Assembly: GCA_038125725.1 (NCBI GenBank)
Contig: JAYPEK010000037.1
Coordinates: 1 to 36,353 of the forward strand
DNA from: TMED8 sp038125725
GTDB taxonomy: Bacteria > Pseudomonadota > Alphaproteobacteria > Rhodospirillales > Casp-alpha2
Direction: 5' to 3'
DNA: 36,353 nucleotides
Numbering within the stretch: the first letter of the stretch is position 1; every line of letters starts with the position of its first letter. Shown here piece by piece: positions 25,320 to 32,538 of this stretch. The position numbers and the translations under genes were made by a program. A model generated the notes under the pieces. The model saw nothing but the letters and a program-made list of their open reading frames with translations. It did not search any database and was not told the origin of the DNA.

Positions 25320-27110
25320 TCAGTAGACCCGTTCCTTGGGTTCGATGTACTCGACCTCTTCGGTGAGCGTGAACGCGTGCACCGGGCGGTAGTCGATGGT
25401 GACCTTGCCGTCGGCGTCGATCCAGCCGAGCGTGTGCTTCATCCAGTTGTCGTCGTCGCGCTCGGGGTAGTCCTCGTGCGCATGGGCACCGCGGCTCTCC
25501 TTGCGGGCCTCGGCCGAGTACATGGTGATCTTGGCGTTGATCATCAGGTTCTCGAGCTCCAGCGTTTCGACCAGGTCGGAGTTCCATATCAGCGACTTGT
25601 CGGTGACGTTGAGGTCCGCCATGCCGTCCCACACTTTATCGATGAGCTTGACCCCTTCCGACAGCACCTCGGAGGTGCGGAACACGGCGGCGTTGTTCTG
25701 CATGGTGCGCTGCATCTCGAGGCGCAACTCGGCGGTTTTGGTGCCGCCCGACGCATGGCGTAGCTTGTCGAAGCGCTCCAGCGCCGCGTCCGCCGAACCG
25801 GGGCGGAACGGCCGCACCGTGTCGCCCGGCTTCACCAGATTGGCGGCCTGCAGACCGGCCGCGCGGCCGAACACCACCAGGTCCAACAGCGAATTGGTGC
25901 CGAGCCGGTTGGCGCCGTGCACGGATGCCGACGCGCATTCGCCGACCGCCATCAGGCCCGGCGCGATGGCGTCGGGATCGGATTGGGTTGGGGCCAGGGC
26001 CTCGGTGTGGAAGTTGGTGGGGATGCCGCCCATGTTGTAGTGCACGGTCGGCAGCACCGGAATGGGTTCCTTGGTGCAATCGACGCCGGCGAAGATCTTT
26101 GCCGATTCGGTGATCCCCGGCAGCCGGAGTGCCAGCACGTCGGCACCCAGGTGCTCCAGGTGCAGGTAGATATGGTCGCTTTCCGGACCGACGCCGCGCT
26201 TGTCGCGGATTTCCATGGTCATGGAGCGCGACACCACGTCGCGGCTGGCCAGGTCCTTGGCGGTCGGCGCGTAGCGCTCCATGAAGCGCTCGCCCTCGGC
26301 GTTGGTCAGGTAGCCGCCCTCGCCACGGGCCCCTTCGGTAATCAGGCAGCCGGCGCCGTAGATGCCGGTCGGGTGGAACTGCACGAATTCCAGGTCCTGC
26401 AGCGGCAGGCCGGCACGCGCCACCATGGCGTTGCCGTCGCCGGTGCAGGTATGCGCCGACGTGCACGAGAAATAGGACCGCCCGTAGCCGCCGGTGGCCA
26501 TCACCACCAAGTTGCCGCGGAAGACGTGGATGGTGCCGTCGTCCAGGTTCCAGGCGAGGACGCCCTCGCAGGTGCCATCGTCGCCCATGATCAGGTCGAT
26601 GGCGAAATACTCGACGAAGAACTCGGCGTCGTTCTTCAGAGATTGCTGATAGAGGGTGTGCAGCATGGCGTGGCCGGTGCGGTCGGCGGCGGCGCAGGCG
26701 CGCTGCACCGGGGCTTCGCCGAAGTTCCGCATGTGGCCGCCGAAGGGCCGTTGGTAGATTTTGCCCTCGTCGTTGCGCGAGAACGGCATGCCATAGTGCT
26801 CGAGCTCGATGATCGACGGCACGGCTTCGCGGCACATGTACTCGATGGCGTCCTGGTCGCCGAGCCAGTCGGCGCCCTTGACGGTGTCGTACATGTGCCA
26901 TTCCCACTTGTCCTCGGCCATGTTGCCGAGCGCGGCGGAAATGCCGCCCTGGGCGGCGACGGTGTGCGACCGGGTCGGGAACACCTTGGTGATGCAGGCG
27001 GTCTTGAGGCCGGCTTCGGCCATGCCCAGCGTGGCGCGCAGTCCCGCGCCGCCGGCGCCGACGACGACGACCTCGTATTCATGGTCGATGATTTCATAGG
27101 CAGCGGACAT
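25320..27110 (-). CDS. sdhA: Succinate dehydrogenase flavoprotein subunit
   Basis: Flavoprotein subunit of complex II, oxidising succinate to fumarate at the cytoplasmic face of the inner membrane. The FAD Rossmann motif VVVGAGGAGLRA is at 15-26. The covalent FAD histidine is H49 in RSHTVAAQGGISAALGN. The substrate/catalytic region contains QFHPTGIYGAGCLITEGARGEGG, and the capping segments EHLGAD and HYNMGGIPTN are present. The length of 596 is normal. It begins 6 bp after sdhD and ends 1 base before sdhB. Confidence 0.98.
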   Translation of the reverse strand: MSAAYEIIDHEYEVVVVGAGGAGLRATLGMAEAGLKTACITKVFPTRSHTVAAQGGISAALGNMAEDKWEWHMYDTVKGADWLGDQDAIEYMCREAVPSIIELEHYGMPFSRNDEGKIYQRPFGGHMRNFGEAPVQRACAAADRTGHAMLHTLYQQSLKNDAEFFVEYFAIDLIMGDDGTCEGVLAWNLDDGTIHVFRGNLVVMATGGYGRSYFSCTSAHTCTGDGNAMVARAGLPLQDLEFVQFHPTGIYGAGCLITEGARGEGGYLTNAEGERFMERYAPTAKDLASRDVVSRSMTMEIRDKRGVGPESDHIYLHLEHLGADVLALRLPGITESAKIFAGVDCTKEPIPVLPTVHYNMGGIPTNFHTEALAPTQSDPDAIAPGLMAVGECASASVHGANRLGTNSLLDLVVFGRAAGLQAANLVKPGDTVRPFRPGSADAALERFDKLRHASGGTKTAELRLEMQRTMQNNAAVFRTSEVLSEGVKLIDKVWDGMADLNVTDKSLIWNSDLVETLELENLMINAKITMYSAEARKESRGAHAHEDYPERDDDNWMKHTLGWIDADGKVTIDYRPVHAFTLTEEVEYIEPKERVY

Positions 27111-27116
27111 CAGCCA

Positions 27117-27497
27117 TCAACCTCCGAAGGTAAGCCGCAGAACGGCGAAAATGCACGAAGCGCCGCACAGCCAGGCGAGCAGATTGACCACCGTCAGCGA
27201 CACCACCTTGGCGGTCTCGGAATGGACGTAGTCCTCGATCACCACCTGCATGCCGAGCACCGTGTGGTGAAACATGGCGACGGTCAGCAAGATCAGCATC
27301 ACCGGGTTGCCGTGGCGCCCGACCCAGGCCTTGAACTCGGCCAAGTCCGCGCCGACCAGGCCGGCGGCGGCAAACACGAACCAGACACTGAGCGGCACCA
27401 GCGCGACGCCGGTCAGGCGCTGCATCCACCAGTGATGCACGCCTTCATTGGCGGAGCCGAGACCGCGCGAGCGGCCGAGATAGGAGCGCATCTGCAT
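27117..27497 (-). CDS. sdhD: Succinate dehydrogenase membrane anchor subunit
   Basis: A 126-residue hydrophobic anchor of complex II with three membrane helices. It begins MQMRSYLGRSRGLGSANEG, with HHWWMQRLTGVALVPL after it, a typical alphaproteobacterial SdhD N-terminus. FHHTVLGMQVVIEDYVH carries the conserved histidines for haem and quinone. The start overlaps the sdhC stop as TGATG (27499-27495). Confidence 0.92.
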   Translation of the reverse strand: MQMRSYLGRSRGLGSANEGVHHWWMQRLTGVALVPLSVWFVFAAAGLVGADLAEFKAWVGRHGNPVMLILLTVAMFHHTVLGMQVVIEDYVHSETAKVVSLTVVNLLAWLCGASCIFAVLRLTFGG

Positions 27498-27892
27498 CAG
27501 GCGCCTCCCGCCGCCGAATAGGCGACGACCAGGGTCAGCACGGTCATGGCGGCGGCGAAGACGATCGTCAGCCAGCCGGTGATGCGCAGCCTGTCGAGTT
27601 CGAAGCCCCAACCGGCATCCCAGGCCATGTGGCGGATGCCGTTGGCCAGGTGATAGAAGACGGAGAAGGTGAAGCCCCAGAGAACGAGCTGCCCGATCAG
27701 CGAGCCGAACAGCGCCTGCGCGGCGGCGAACTTCTCTGGGCCGTAGGTCGCCGCCAACAGCCAGTAGGTGAAGAACAGCGCGCCGATGGCGAGCACAACG
27801 CCGGTGGCGCGGTGCAGGATCGAAAGAAAAGAGGTGATCTGCGGCCGGTAGACCTGCAGATGCGGCGACAATGGTCGATTTTGGTTCGCCAT
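27497..27892 (-). CDS. sdhC: Succinate dehydrogenase cytochrome b556 subunit
   Basis: A 131-residue membrane subunit with three helices and the family start NRPLSPHLQVYRPQITSFLSILHRATG (6-32), where Ser and Arg contribute to the quinone site. The haem-ligand histidine lies in FYHLANGIRHMAWDAG. It is the first gene of the sdhCDAB operon. The ATG at 27892 is chosen by family alignment; the frame stays open 68 codons upstream but that part is unrelated. Only a weak GGGG ribosome site is visible. Confidence 0.94.
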   Translation of the reverse strand: MANQNRPLSPHLQVYRPQITSFLSILHRATGVVLAIGALFFTYWLLAATYGPEKFAAAQALFGSLIGQLVLWGFTFSVFYHLANGIRHMAWDAGWGFELDRLRITGWLTIVFAAAMTVLTLVVAYSAAGGA

Positions 27893-27904
27893 AACCCAAC
27901 CCCA

Positions 27905-27917
27905 ACGTTTGAAACGT
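27905..27917. promoter_or_regulatory. Perfect palindrome in the sdh leader
   Basis: ACGTTT-G-AAACGT is a perfect 13-base inverted repeat 13 bases upstream of the sdhC start codon and downstream of the probable -10. A second inverted repeat, ACCCT-TC-AGGGT, follows at 27926-27937. Such sites may bind a dimeric repressor or form a leader structure; the protein is unknown. Confidence 0.4.
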
Positions 27918-27949
27918 ATCGGCCACCCTTCAGGGTAGCTCCCTTCCCA

Positions 27950-27978
27950 TACGTAACGGTCGGGTGGGAGCAAGTCAA
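27950..27978 (-). promoter_or_regulatory. Candidate sigma-70 promoter of sdhCDAB
   Basis: On the minus strand TTGACT (27978-27973) is followed after 17 bases by TACGTA (27955-27950). The -35 is near consensus, the -10 weak. The start of transcription would lie roughly 50 bases before sdhC. Confidence 0.4.
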
Positions 27979-28061
27979 TCTTCGCACCCGCAGTATGACC
28001 CAGCCGGCCCGCGCCGCGGGCCAGGGGGTAAGCCCATGCAATGAAAGCAGTTTCCGTAAGC

Positions 28062-28123
28062 TGTGGATGAGGGGTGTGGATAAGGTGTGCACGCACTGTG
28101 GAGATCGGCCACGATTATGCACA
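28062..28123. other. Cluster of DnaA-box-like sites
   Basis: TGTGGATAA (28075-28083) is the exact reverse complement of the DnaA box TTATCCACA. TTATGCACA (28115-28123) fits the TTATNCACA form in the opposite direction. TGTGGATGA (28062-28070) has one mismatch. Three such sites within 62 bases are unlikely by chance in GC-rich DNA. This may be a DnaA-regulated promoter, a DnaA-titrating site or part of a replication origin. No dnaA, dnaN, hemE or parAB gene is nearby in the window. Confidence 0.4.
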
Positions 28124-28188
28124 AGAAACCGCTTTTACCCCCATGATTCCGCGTTGTCTGGCGAACGGGTTTGGCGCAAGCTCAGGGT

Positions 28189-28753
28189 GCATGCGAAAGC
28201 GCTCATGCGGTGCTTGGCGGCGGTCGTCGGCGGAGGTTCGCTTCCCCCGGCACGGTCAAAGGGCACCACCTTGACGAAGACCGGGCTTCGGTCCGGGCGG
28301 AGGCAAGGCAAAGGCGTGCAGACCGAAAGACCGGCTTCGGCCGGTGGATCGGGCGGCAAGCCGGCGGCAGGGTCTTTCGACACCATGCGGGGTCCTGGGG
28401 GCGAGGGCCGTTCCCGTTCGGGAACTGGTTCTCGTCATGCCCCCGGCGGCTTGCACGGGCCGGCAACGGCCGGTGCGCCGCGCGGGTGGGATGGGCCCCA
28501 AAATGGTTCGAGGGGACTTGCCACGGTTTCGTTCGGAAGAGGGGTTGGCGACAATCGCTCGGAAGACGGGGCCAGCCAAGCCAAACCGTTGAATGATCTC
28601 TGCCCAGGGTGCGTTCAACGATTGGCCGGCAAAGCGAGAGGTCGCTTTCGATATGCACGGAGCCTGGCCGGCTCCAAGAGGTGTCAGGGTGCGTTGTCTC
28701 GGCGGCGCTCTCGCAGGTTTCCCAGGACCTGCGTCCCTGACGCCTCTTTTCTT
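28189..28753 (+). ncRNA. Candidate large structured RNA in the 1.09-kb gap
   Basis: No convincing protein is encoded here on either strand. The plus strand holds a series of strong hairpins: GCATG/CATGC around GAAA (28189-28208), GGAGG-UUCG-CUUCC (28232-28245), GUCAA..UUGAC (28255-28275), CCGGGC-UUCG-GUCCGG (28281-28296), CCGGC-UUCG-GCCGG (28331-28344) inside a CGAAAGA/UCUUUCG helix, a long stem at 28397-28444 capped by GUUCCC/GGGAAC, GGCCG-GCAA-CGGCC (28458-28471), CGUUGAA/UUCAACG (28587-28620), AAAGCGA/UCGCUUU (28631-28648), GGAGCC/GGCUCC (28659-28675), and a terminator. UUCG and GCAA loops and several G-U pairs are stable only when read as plus-strand RNA. I do not find the conserved motifs of RNase P RNA or tmRNA. 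The 5' end is unknown. Confidence 0.5.
28676..28753 (+). terminator. Plus-strand intrinsic terminator with nested stem
   Basis: AAGAGGTGTCAGGG (28676-28689) pairs with CCCTGACGCCTCTT (28735-28748) through 14 base pairs, including one U-G pair that would be an A-C mismatch on the other strand. A nested stem CGCAGGT/ACCTGCG (28712-28733) sits in its loop. The sequence TTTTCTT follows. No plus-strand protein gene lies upstream, which suggests that it ends a non-coding RNA. Confidence 0.6.
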
Positions 28754-28978
28754 ATCAAAGGCCCGACTCGCCCGCAACTATATTTTGTGTGTCCTTAGTG
28801 TTGCTTCGAATACATGAAGTGTTCGAAGGACTCGGGCTTGCTTTTGATTGAGTCTTTTCAGTCGCTTAGCCGCCGGCCCGGCCCGGCGTCGGCGGCGTGC
28901 CATGGCCGCGCGCCGCGGCGGAGCGGGGCGGGCGGCTGGCGTGGTTTCGTTCGAAAACCGCCGCCCGATTCGCAAGCC

Positions 28979-30034
28979 TCAGCGGCGCGGCATCAAGACC
29001 GTGTAGTCGAGATCGAGCACCACCGAGCCGAGCGTCTTGCCGTCGCCGTCCTTGTCGGGGAAATCGGCGCAAGGCGCGTCCTTGCTGGCGACCGTGCGCA
29101 GCCGGAGCGCGCCCATCCGGTCCTCGCCGGGCAGCTCGATCTTCTCCAGCACCTCCGACCAGGCGTAGATGGTATCTCCGGCGAAGGTCGGGTTGGTGTG
29201 GGCGCCGCCGTTGAGCGCCACCACCTTGAAGGCGTTGGCGAGGCCGTTGAAGCTGAGCCCGCGCGCCAATGAAATGATATGCCCGCCATAGATCAGCCGC
29301 CGGCCGAAGCGGCTTTCTTGCTGTTCATGCAGGTTGAAGTGAACCTTGGCGGTATTCTGGTAGAGCCGCGTGGCGATCATGTGTTCGGCTTCCTCGATGG
29401 TCATGCCGTCCACGTGGTCGATCTTCTCGCCGACCTGGTAATCGTCCCAAAGGTCGGCGCTGCCGGCCAGCGTCGTGTCGTAGGCGTCGATGCCCGAGAA
29501 TTCCGGGATCACAAGATCGTCGACGACGACGGCGCCCGGCAGGTCCGGCACCACCGGATCGGGGGCCGGCGCGCTTTCATCGCGCTTGCGCACCATTACC
29601 CAGCGCACGTAATCCAGCACCACTTCACCCAACTGGTTGTAGCCCGTCGAGCGCACGTAGACGACGCCGGTCTTGCCGTTGGAGTTTTCCTTCAAGCCGA
29701 TCACTTGCGAGCGCGCCGAGATCGTGTCGCCGGGGTAGACCGGCTCGCCGAAGACGCCGCCGGCATAACCCAGGTTGGCGACGGCGTTGAGGGAGATATC
29801 GGGAACGGTCTTGCCGAACACCATGTGGAAAACCAGGAAGTCGTCCAGGGGCGCGCTGTCGAGCCCCAGGCTTTGGGCGAAGGCGTCGGAGGAGTTGAAG
29901 GCGAAGCGCATGCCGTAGAGGCCGCAATAGAGCGCCACGTCGCCTTCGGTCACGGTGCGCGGCGTCGCGTGCCGGAGTTCCTGGCCGATCTGGAAGTCTT
30001 CGAAGAAATTGCCGCTTTTGGTCTTGCCGGACAT
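28979..30034 (-). CDS. mch: Mesaconyl-CoA hydratase-like double-hotdog protein (MaoC family)
   Basis: A 351-residue protein of two fused MaoC-like hotdog domains. The first begins GNFFEDFQIGQELRHATPRTVTEGDVALYCGLYGMR. The second begins DDYQVGEKIDHVDGMTIEEAEHM and contains RRLIYGGHIISLARGLSFNGLANA. Length and layout fit mesaconyl-CoA (beta-methylmalyl-CoA) hydratase, which interconverts mesaconyl-CoA and beta-methylmalyl-CoA in the ethylmalonyl-CoA and 3-hydroxypropionate pathways. The adjacent malyl-CoA-lyase-like gene, 9 bp upstream, acts on the same intermediate and supports this. A related use in itaconate or mesaconate breakdown is possible. Downstream a large GC hairpin (28929-28967) may mark the transcript end. 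Confidence 0.85.
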   Translation of the reverse strand: MSGKTKSGNFFEDFQIGQELRHATPRTVTEGDVALYCGLYGMRFAFNSSDAFAQSLGLDSAPLDDFLVFHMVFGKTVPDISLNAVANLGYAGGVFGEPVYPGDTISARSQVIGLKENSNGKTGVVYVRSTGYNQLGEVVLDYVRWVMVRKRDESAPAPDPVVPDLPGAVVVDDLVIPEFSGIDAYDTTLAGSADLWDDYQVGEKIDHVDGMTIEEAEHMIATRLYQNTAKVHFNLHEQQESRFGRRLIYGGHIISLARGLSFNGLANAFKVVALNGGAHTNPTFAGDTIYAWSEVLEKIELPGEDRMGALRLRTVASKDAPCADFPDKDGDGKTLGSVVLDLDYTVLMPRR

Positions 30035-30043
30035 GGGGGCCTC

Positions 30044-30925
30044 CTATTCCGCGCTTTCCATGGCGGCGATGGCGTTGGCCATGGCCACCAGGCGTTTGGC
30101 CGCGGCCACGTGCAGGTTTTCGATCAGCTTGCCGTCGACCAAGAGAACGCCCTTGCCGGCTTTCTCGGCCTCGGCGTGCGCCTCGATGATGCGCTTCGAC
30201 CATTGCACCTCGTCGGCGCTGGGCGAGAACACCTCGTTGGCGGTGGCGATGGTCTTGGGATGGATCAGGGTCTTGCCGTCCATGCCGAGTTGCAGGCCCT
30301 GGACGCAGGATTTTCGGAAGCCCTCGTCGTCGGCCAGGTCCAGGTGCACGCCGTCGAGCACCGCGATGCCGGCGGCGCGGGCCGCCAGGATGCAGAGTTC
30401 CAGCGAGGCCATGAACGGAATGCGGTCCGGCGTGTGGTGCGCGCCCAAATCCTTGGCCAGGTCCGAGGTGCCGAGCACCAGGCCGCCAACGCGTTCGTGG
30501 GCGAAGGCGATCTCCTCGGCGTGCAGGATTCCAAGCGGCGTTTCCATCATGCACCAGATCGGCAGGTCCTGGGCACCGCCCGCTCCATCCAGGACGGCGA
30601 TGGCGTCGAGGATCATCTGCCGGCTCTCGACCTTGGGCAGCAGCACGCCGTGGCATTTCATGCCGGCGGCGGCCTTCAGGTCGTCCTCGCCCCAATCGGT
30701 GTCGAGCCCATTGGTGCGGACCAGCAGTTCGCGCATGCCGTAGCCGCCTTCATCGAGGGCGGCGGCGATCTGTTCGCGCGCGGTGGCCTTGGCATCCGGC
30801 GCGACGGCGTCCTCCAGGTCCATGATCAGGCCGTCGGCGGCAAGGCCGCGGCCTTTCTCGAGCGCGCGGGCGTTGGACCCCGGCATGTAGAGATGGGATC
30901 GGCGGGGACGGGCGGTGGCGGTCAT
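30044..30925 (-). CDS. HpcH/HpaI-family CoA-ester lyase (malyl/beta-methylmalyl-CoA lyase-like)
   Basis: A 293-residue TIM-barrel protein of the CitE-like lyase family. Marks are RRSHLYMPGSNARALEK (8-24), DLEDAVAPDAK, RTNGLDTDWGEDDL, LLPKVES and MMETPLGILHAEEIA, with the acidic metal ligands expected for Mg-dependent CoA-ester cleavage. The start at 30925 has AGGAG 7 bases upstream; the longer open frame is not conserved. Together with the mch-like gene it could split beta-methylmalyl-CoA to glyoxylate and propionyl-CoA, or malyl-CoA to glyoxylate and acetyl-CoA. The length is nearer to the malyl-CoA thioesterase Mcl2 and citramalyl-CoA lyases than to Mcl1 (about 318), so the exact reaction is open. 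Confidence 0.82.
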   Translation of the reverse strand: MTATARPRRSHLYMPGSNARALEKGRGLAADGLIMDLEDAVAPDAKATAREQIAAALDEGGYGMRELLVRTNGLDTDWGEDDLKAAAGMKCHGVLLPKVESRQMILDAIAVLDGAGGAQDLPIWCMMETPLGILHAEEIAFAHERVGGLVLGTSDLAKDLGAHHTPDRIPFMASLELCILAARAAGIAVLDGVHLDLADDEGFRKSCVQGLQLGMDGKTLIHPKTIATANEVFSPSADEVQWSKRIIEAHAEAEKAGKGVLLVDGKLIENLHVAAAKRLVAMANAIAAMESAE

Positions 30926-30970
30926 GGAGGGCTCCTGAGGGTGGTCCAGGTCAAGCGAAGCGGCTGGCAC

Positions 30971-30976
30971 TATAAT
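30971..30976 (+). promoter_or_regulatory. Consensus -10 box upstream of pdxY
   Basis: TATAAT lies 30 bases before the pdxY start in the divergent gap with the lyase gene. No good -35 is seen 17 bases upstream, so the promoter call is tentative. Confidence 0.35.
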
Positions 30977-31006
30977 CCCTGGCCGCGGTGTGGCAAGGTT
31001 GCCGGC

Positions 31007-31864
31007 ATGGGCGTCATCAGCGTGCAATCCCAGGTTTCCTTCGGCCATGTCGGCAACAGCGCGGCAGGGTTCGCCATGCAGTGGCTGGGGATCGAGGTCT
31101 GGCCGGTGCACACCGCGCTGCTGGCCCACCACCCGGGCGAAGGCGGTTTCCACGGCGCCAAGACCGCCCCAGAGATCGTGCGCGCCATCTTCGATGGGCT
31201 GCAAGGTGCCGGCGCGTTCGCCAATTGCCAGGCCCTGTTGAGCGGCTATCTCGGATCGCTGGAGATCGGCCGAGCCACGCTCGCGGCTTGGAGCGAGATC
31301 AAGGCCGCGTCACCGGGCGCGCTCTTTTGCTGCCAGCCGGTCATGGGCGACCGGGAGGAGGGAGTCTATGTGGATGGCGCGCTTCCGACCTTCTTCAAGG
31401 AAGAAGCCGTGCCCGCCGCCGATGTCGTGATCGCCAATGCCTTCGAGGCGGAGGTGCTGACCGGGGTGGCGGCCGGTGACTTGGCCGGCGCCCGGGCGGC
31501 CGGCACGGCACTTCGGCGAACGGGGCCGTCTACGGTGATCGTCTCGTCGGTGCCGATGGGTGGAGACGAACTCGGCACGCTGTTGCTGAGCGAAAGCGGT
31601 GGCTGGCTGGCGCGAACGCCGCGCCTCGCCGTTCCGGCCAAGGGCGCGGGGGATCTGATGGGCGCGGTCTGGCTCGCGGGATATCTGCGGGACGGCGATG
31701 CAGTGGCTGCGCTCGGGCTCGCCGTCGGCGCGGCGCGCCTGGCGTTGGAGGCCTCTGGATCGCGGCCGCGCGGCGAACTCGACCTCGTGGGCACGGCGGC
31801 CAATTGGGAAGGCGCGGGCAAGCGCGTGACGGTGGAGCCGGTCGGCGCCGATGCTCACGGTTGA
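31007..31864 (+). CDS. pdxY: Pyridoxal kinase, PdxY type
   Basis: A 285-residue ribokinase-fold enzyme that phosphorylates pyridoxal or related B6 vitamers in the salvage route to PLP. The N-terminus MGVISVQSQVSFGHVGNSAA is characteristic of PdxY. VANAFEAE-like FEAEVLTG and the C-terminal anion-hole motif KGAGDLMGA, with catalytic D216, are present. The usual motif is GTGD; here it is GAGD, a mild change. The start at 31007 is set by the conserved N-terminus; the same frame is open far upstream over the lyase and hydratase genes, which is only a shadow of those genes. AAGG lies upstream. Confidence 0.9.
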   Translation: MGVISVQSQVSFGHVGNSAAGFAMQWLGIEVWPVHTALLAHHPGEGGFHGAKTAPEIVRAIFDGLQGAGAFANCQALLSGYLGSLEIGRATLAAWSEIKAASPGALFCCQPVMGDREEGVYVDGALPTFFKEEAVPAADVVIANAFEAEVLTGVAAGDLAGARAAGTALRRTGPSTVIVSSVPMGGDELGTLLLSESGGWLARTPRLAVPAKGAGDLMGAVWLAGYLRDGDAVAALGLAVGAARLALEASGSRPRGELDLVGTAANWEGAGKRVTVEPVGADAHG

Positions 31865-31949
31865 TAAAACCCTGGTGATAGACGAAGATCGGGGCGGAGA
31901 AAAGGGGTGGCCGGATTAATATTTTCGGTCGAGGATAAAATAACGGGGC

Positions 31950-32532
31950 ATGGATAACGACTACCTAGCGGACGTGTCGATCCTGGTTGCTGACGACCAG
32001 GAGTTCATTCTCAGTCTTGTGCGCGAGATGCTCAGGGTCCTGGGTGCCGAGAAGATTTACGACGCCTACGACGGGGACGAGGCGTGGGATATTCTTGGCT
32101 CCCAGCAGATCGACCTGATGCTCGTCGACTGGTACATGAAGCCGGTCGACGGCTTGGCGCTCACCCACCGCGTGCGCAACGACAAGGAAAGCCCGAACCC
32201 CTACCTGCCGATCATCATGATGTCCGGCTATTCGGAACGCGCGCGCATCATCAAGGCGCGCGCGTTCCGGCATCAACGAGCTCGTGGTCAAGCCGCTGTC
32301 GGCGAAGGCGCTGTTTGGGCGCATCGTCAATGTCATCGAGCACCCGCGCCAATTCGTGCGGACCGAAAATTTCTTCGGCCCGGACCGGCGGCGCAGGAAC
32401 CAGGAAGTGGAAGAAGACCGCCGCGGCAAGGGAGGCAAGGACAAGAAACCGGACATGCCCATGAACAAGGAAATGTCTCAGTCCGAAGTCGATGCCTTCC
32501 TCAACCCCGACAGCGTGCCGGCGAAGAACTGA
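31950..32532 (+). pseudogene. CheY-like response regulator with a frameshift
   Basis: The first 104 codons encode a receiver domain: acidic pair D15/D16 in VADDQEF, acceptor D60 in LVDWYMKPVDGL and MMSGYSERARIIKAR. The frame then breaks in a GC-repeat at about 32255-32268. The next frame continues GINELVVKPLSAKALFGRI, which holds the conserved receiver lysine, followed by VIEHPRQFVRTENFFGPDRRRRN and a Lys-rich tail to 32532. The joined protein would be about 193 residues and matches a single-domain regulator type common in Rhodospirillales. One extra base, or two missing ones, accounts for the break. It could be a real mutation in a slippery GC tract or an assembly error. It converges on asd with 6 bp between. 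Confidence 0.82.
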
Positions 32533-32538
32533 CCTCCG

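Noticed and set aside
28189..28753. RNase P RNA, tmRNA or 6S RNA as the identity of the structured region
   Set aside because: The universally conserved P4-core sequences of RNase P, the tmRNA tag and tRNA-like ends, and the single long bulged hairpin of 6S RNA were not found by eye. A covariance search is still needed.
28256..28777. Minus-strand open frame of 173 codons in the gap
   Set aside because: No ribosome site of quality, no known domain, and Arg/Pro/Ser-rich translation typical of chance frames in GC-rich DNA.
27629..28798. Plus-strand open frame across sdhC and the 1.09-kb gap
   Set aside because: Composition is unlike the neighbouring proteins, no domain is recognisable, and much of it lies in the hairpin series. 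I treat the region as non-coding but cannot exclude a small unknown protein.
28929..28967. Large GC hairpin after mch as an intrinsic terminator
   Set aside because: The 8-bp stem CGGGCGGC/GCCGCCCG is clear, but no T tract follows on the minus strand, so termination here is not supported.
29279..31006. Plus-strand open frame running into pdxY from far upstream
   Set aside because: It is antisense to the hydratase and lyase genes, and the conserved PdxY sequence begins at 31007. The upstream part is a shadow.
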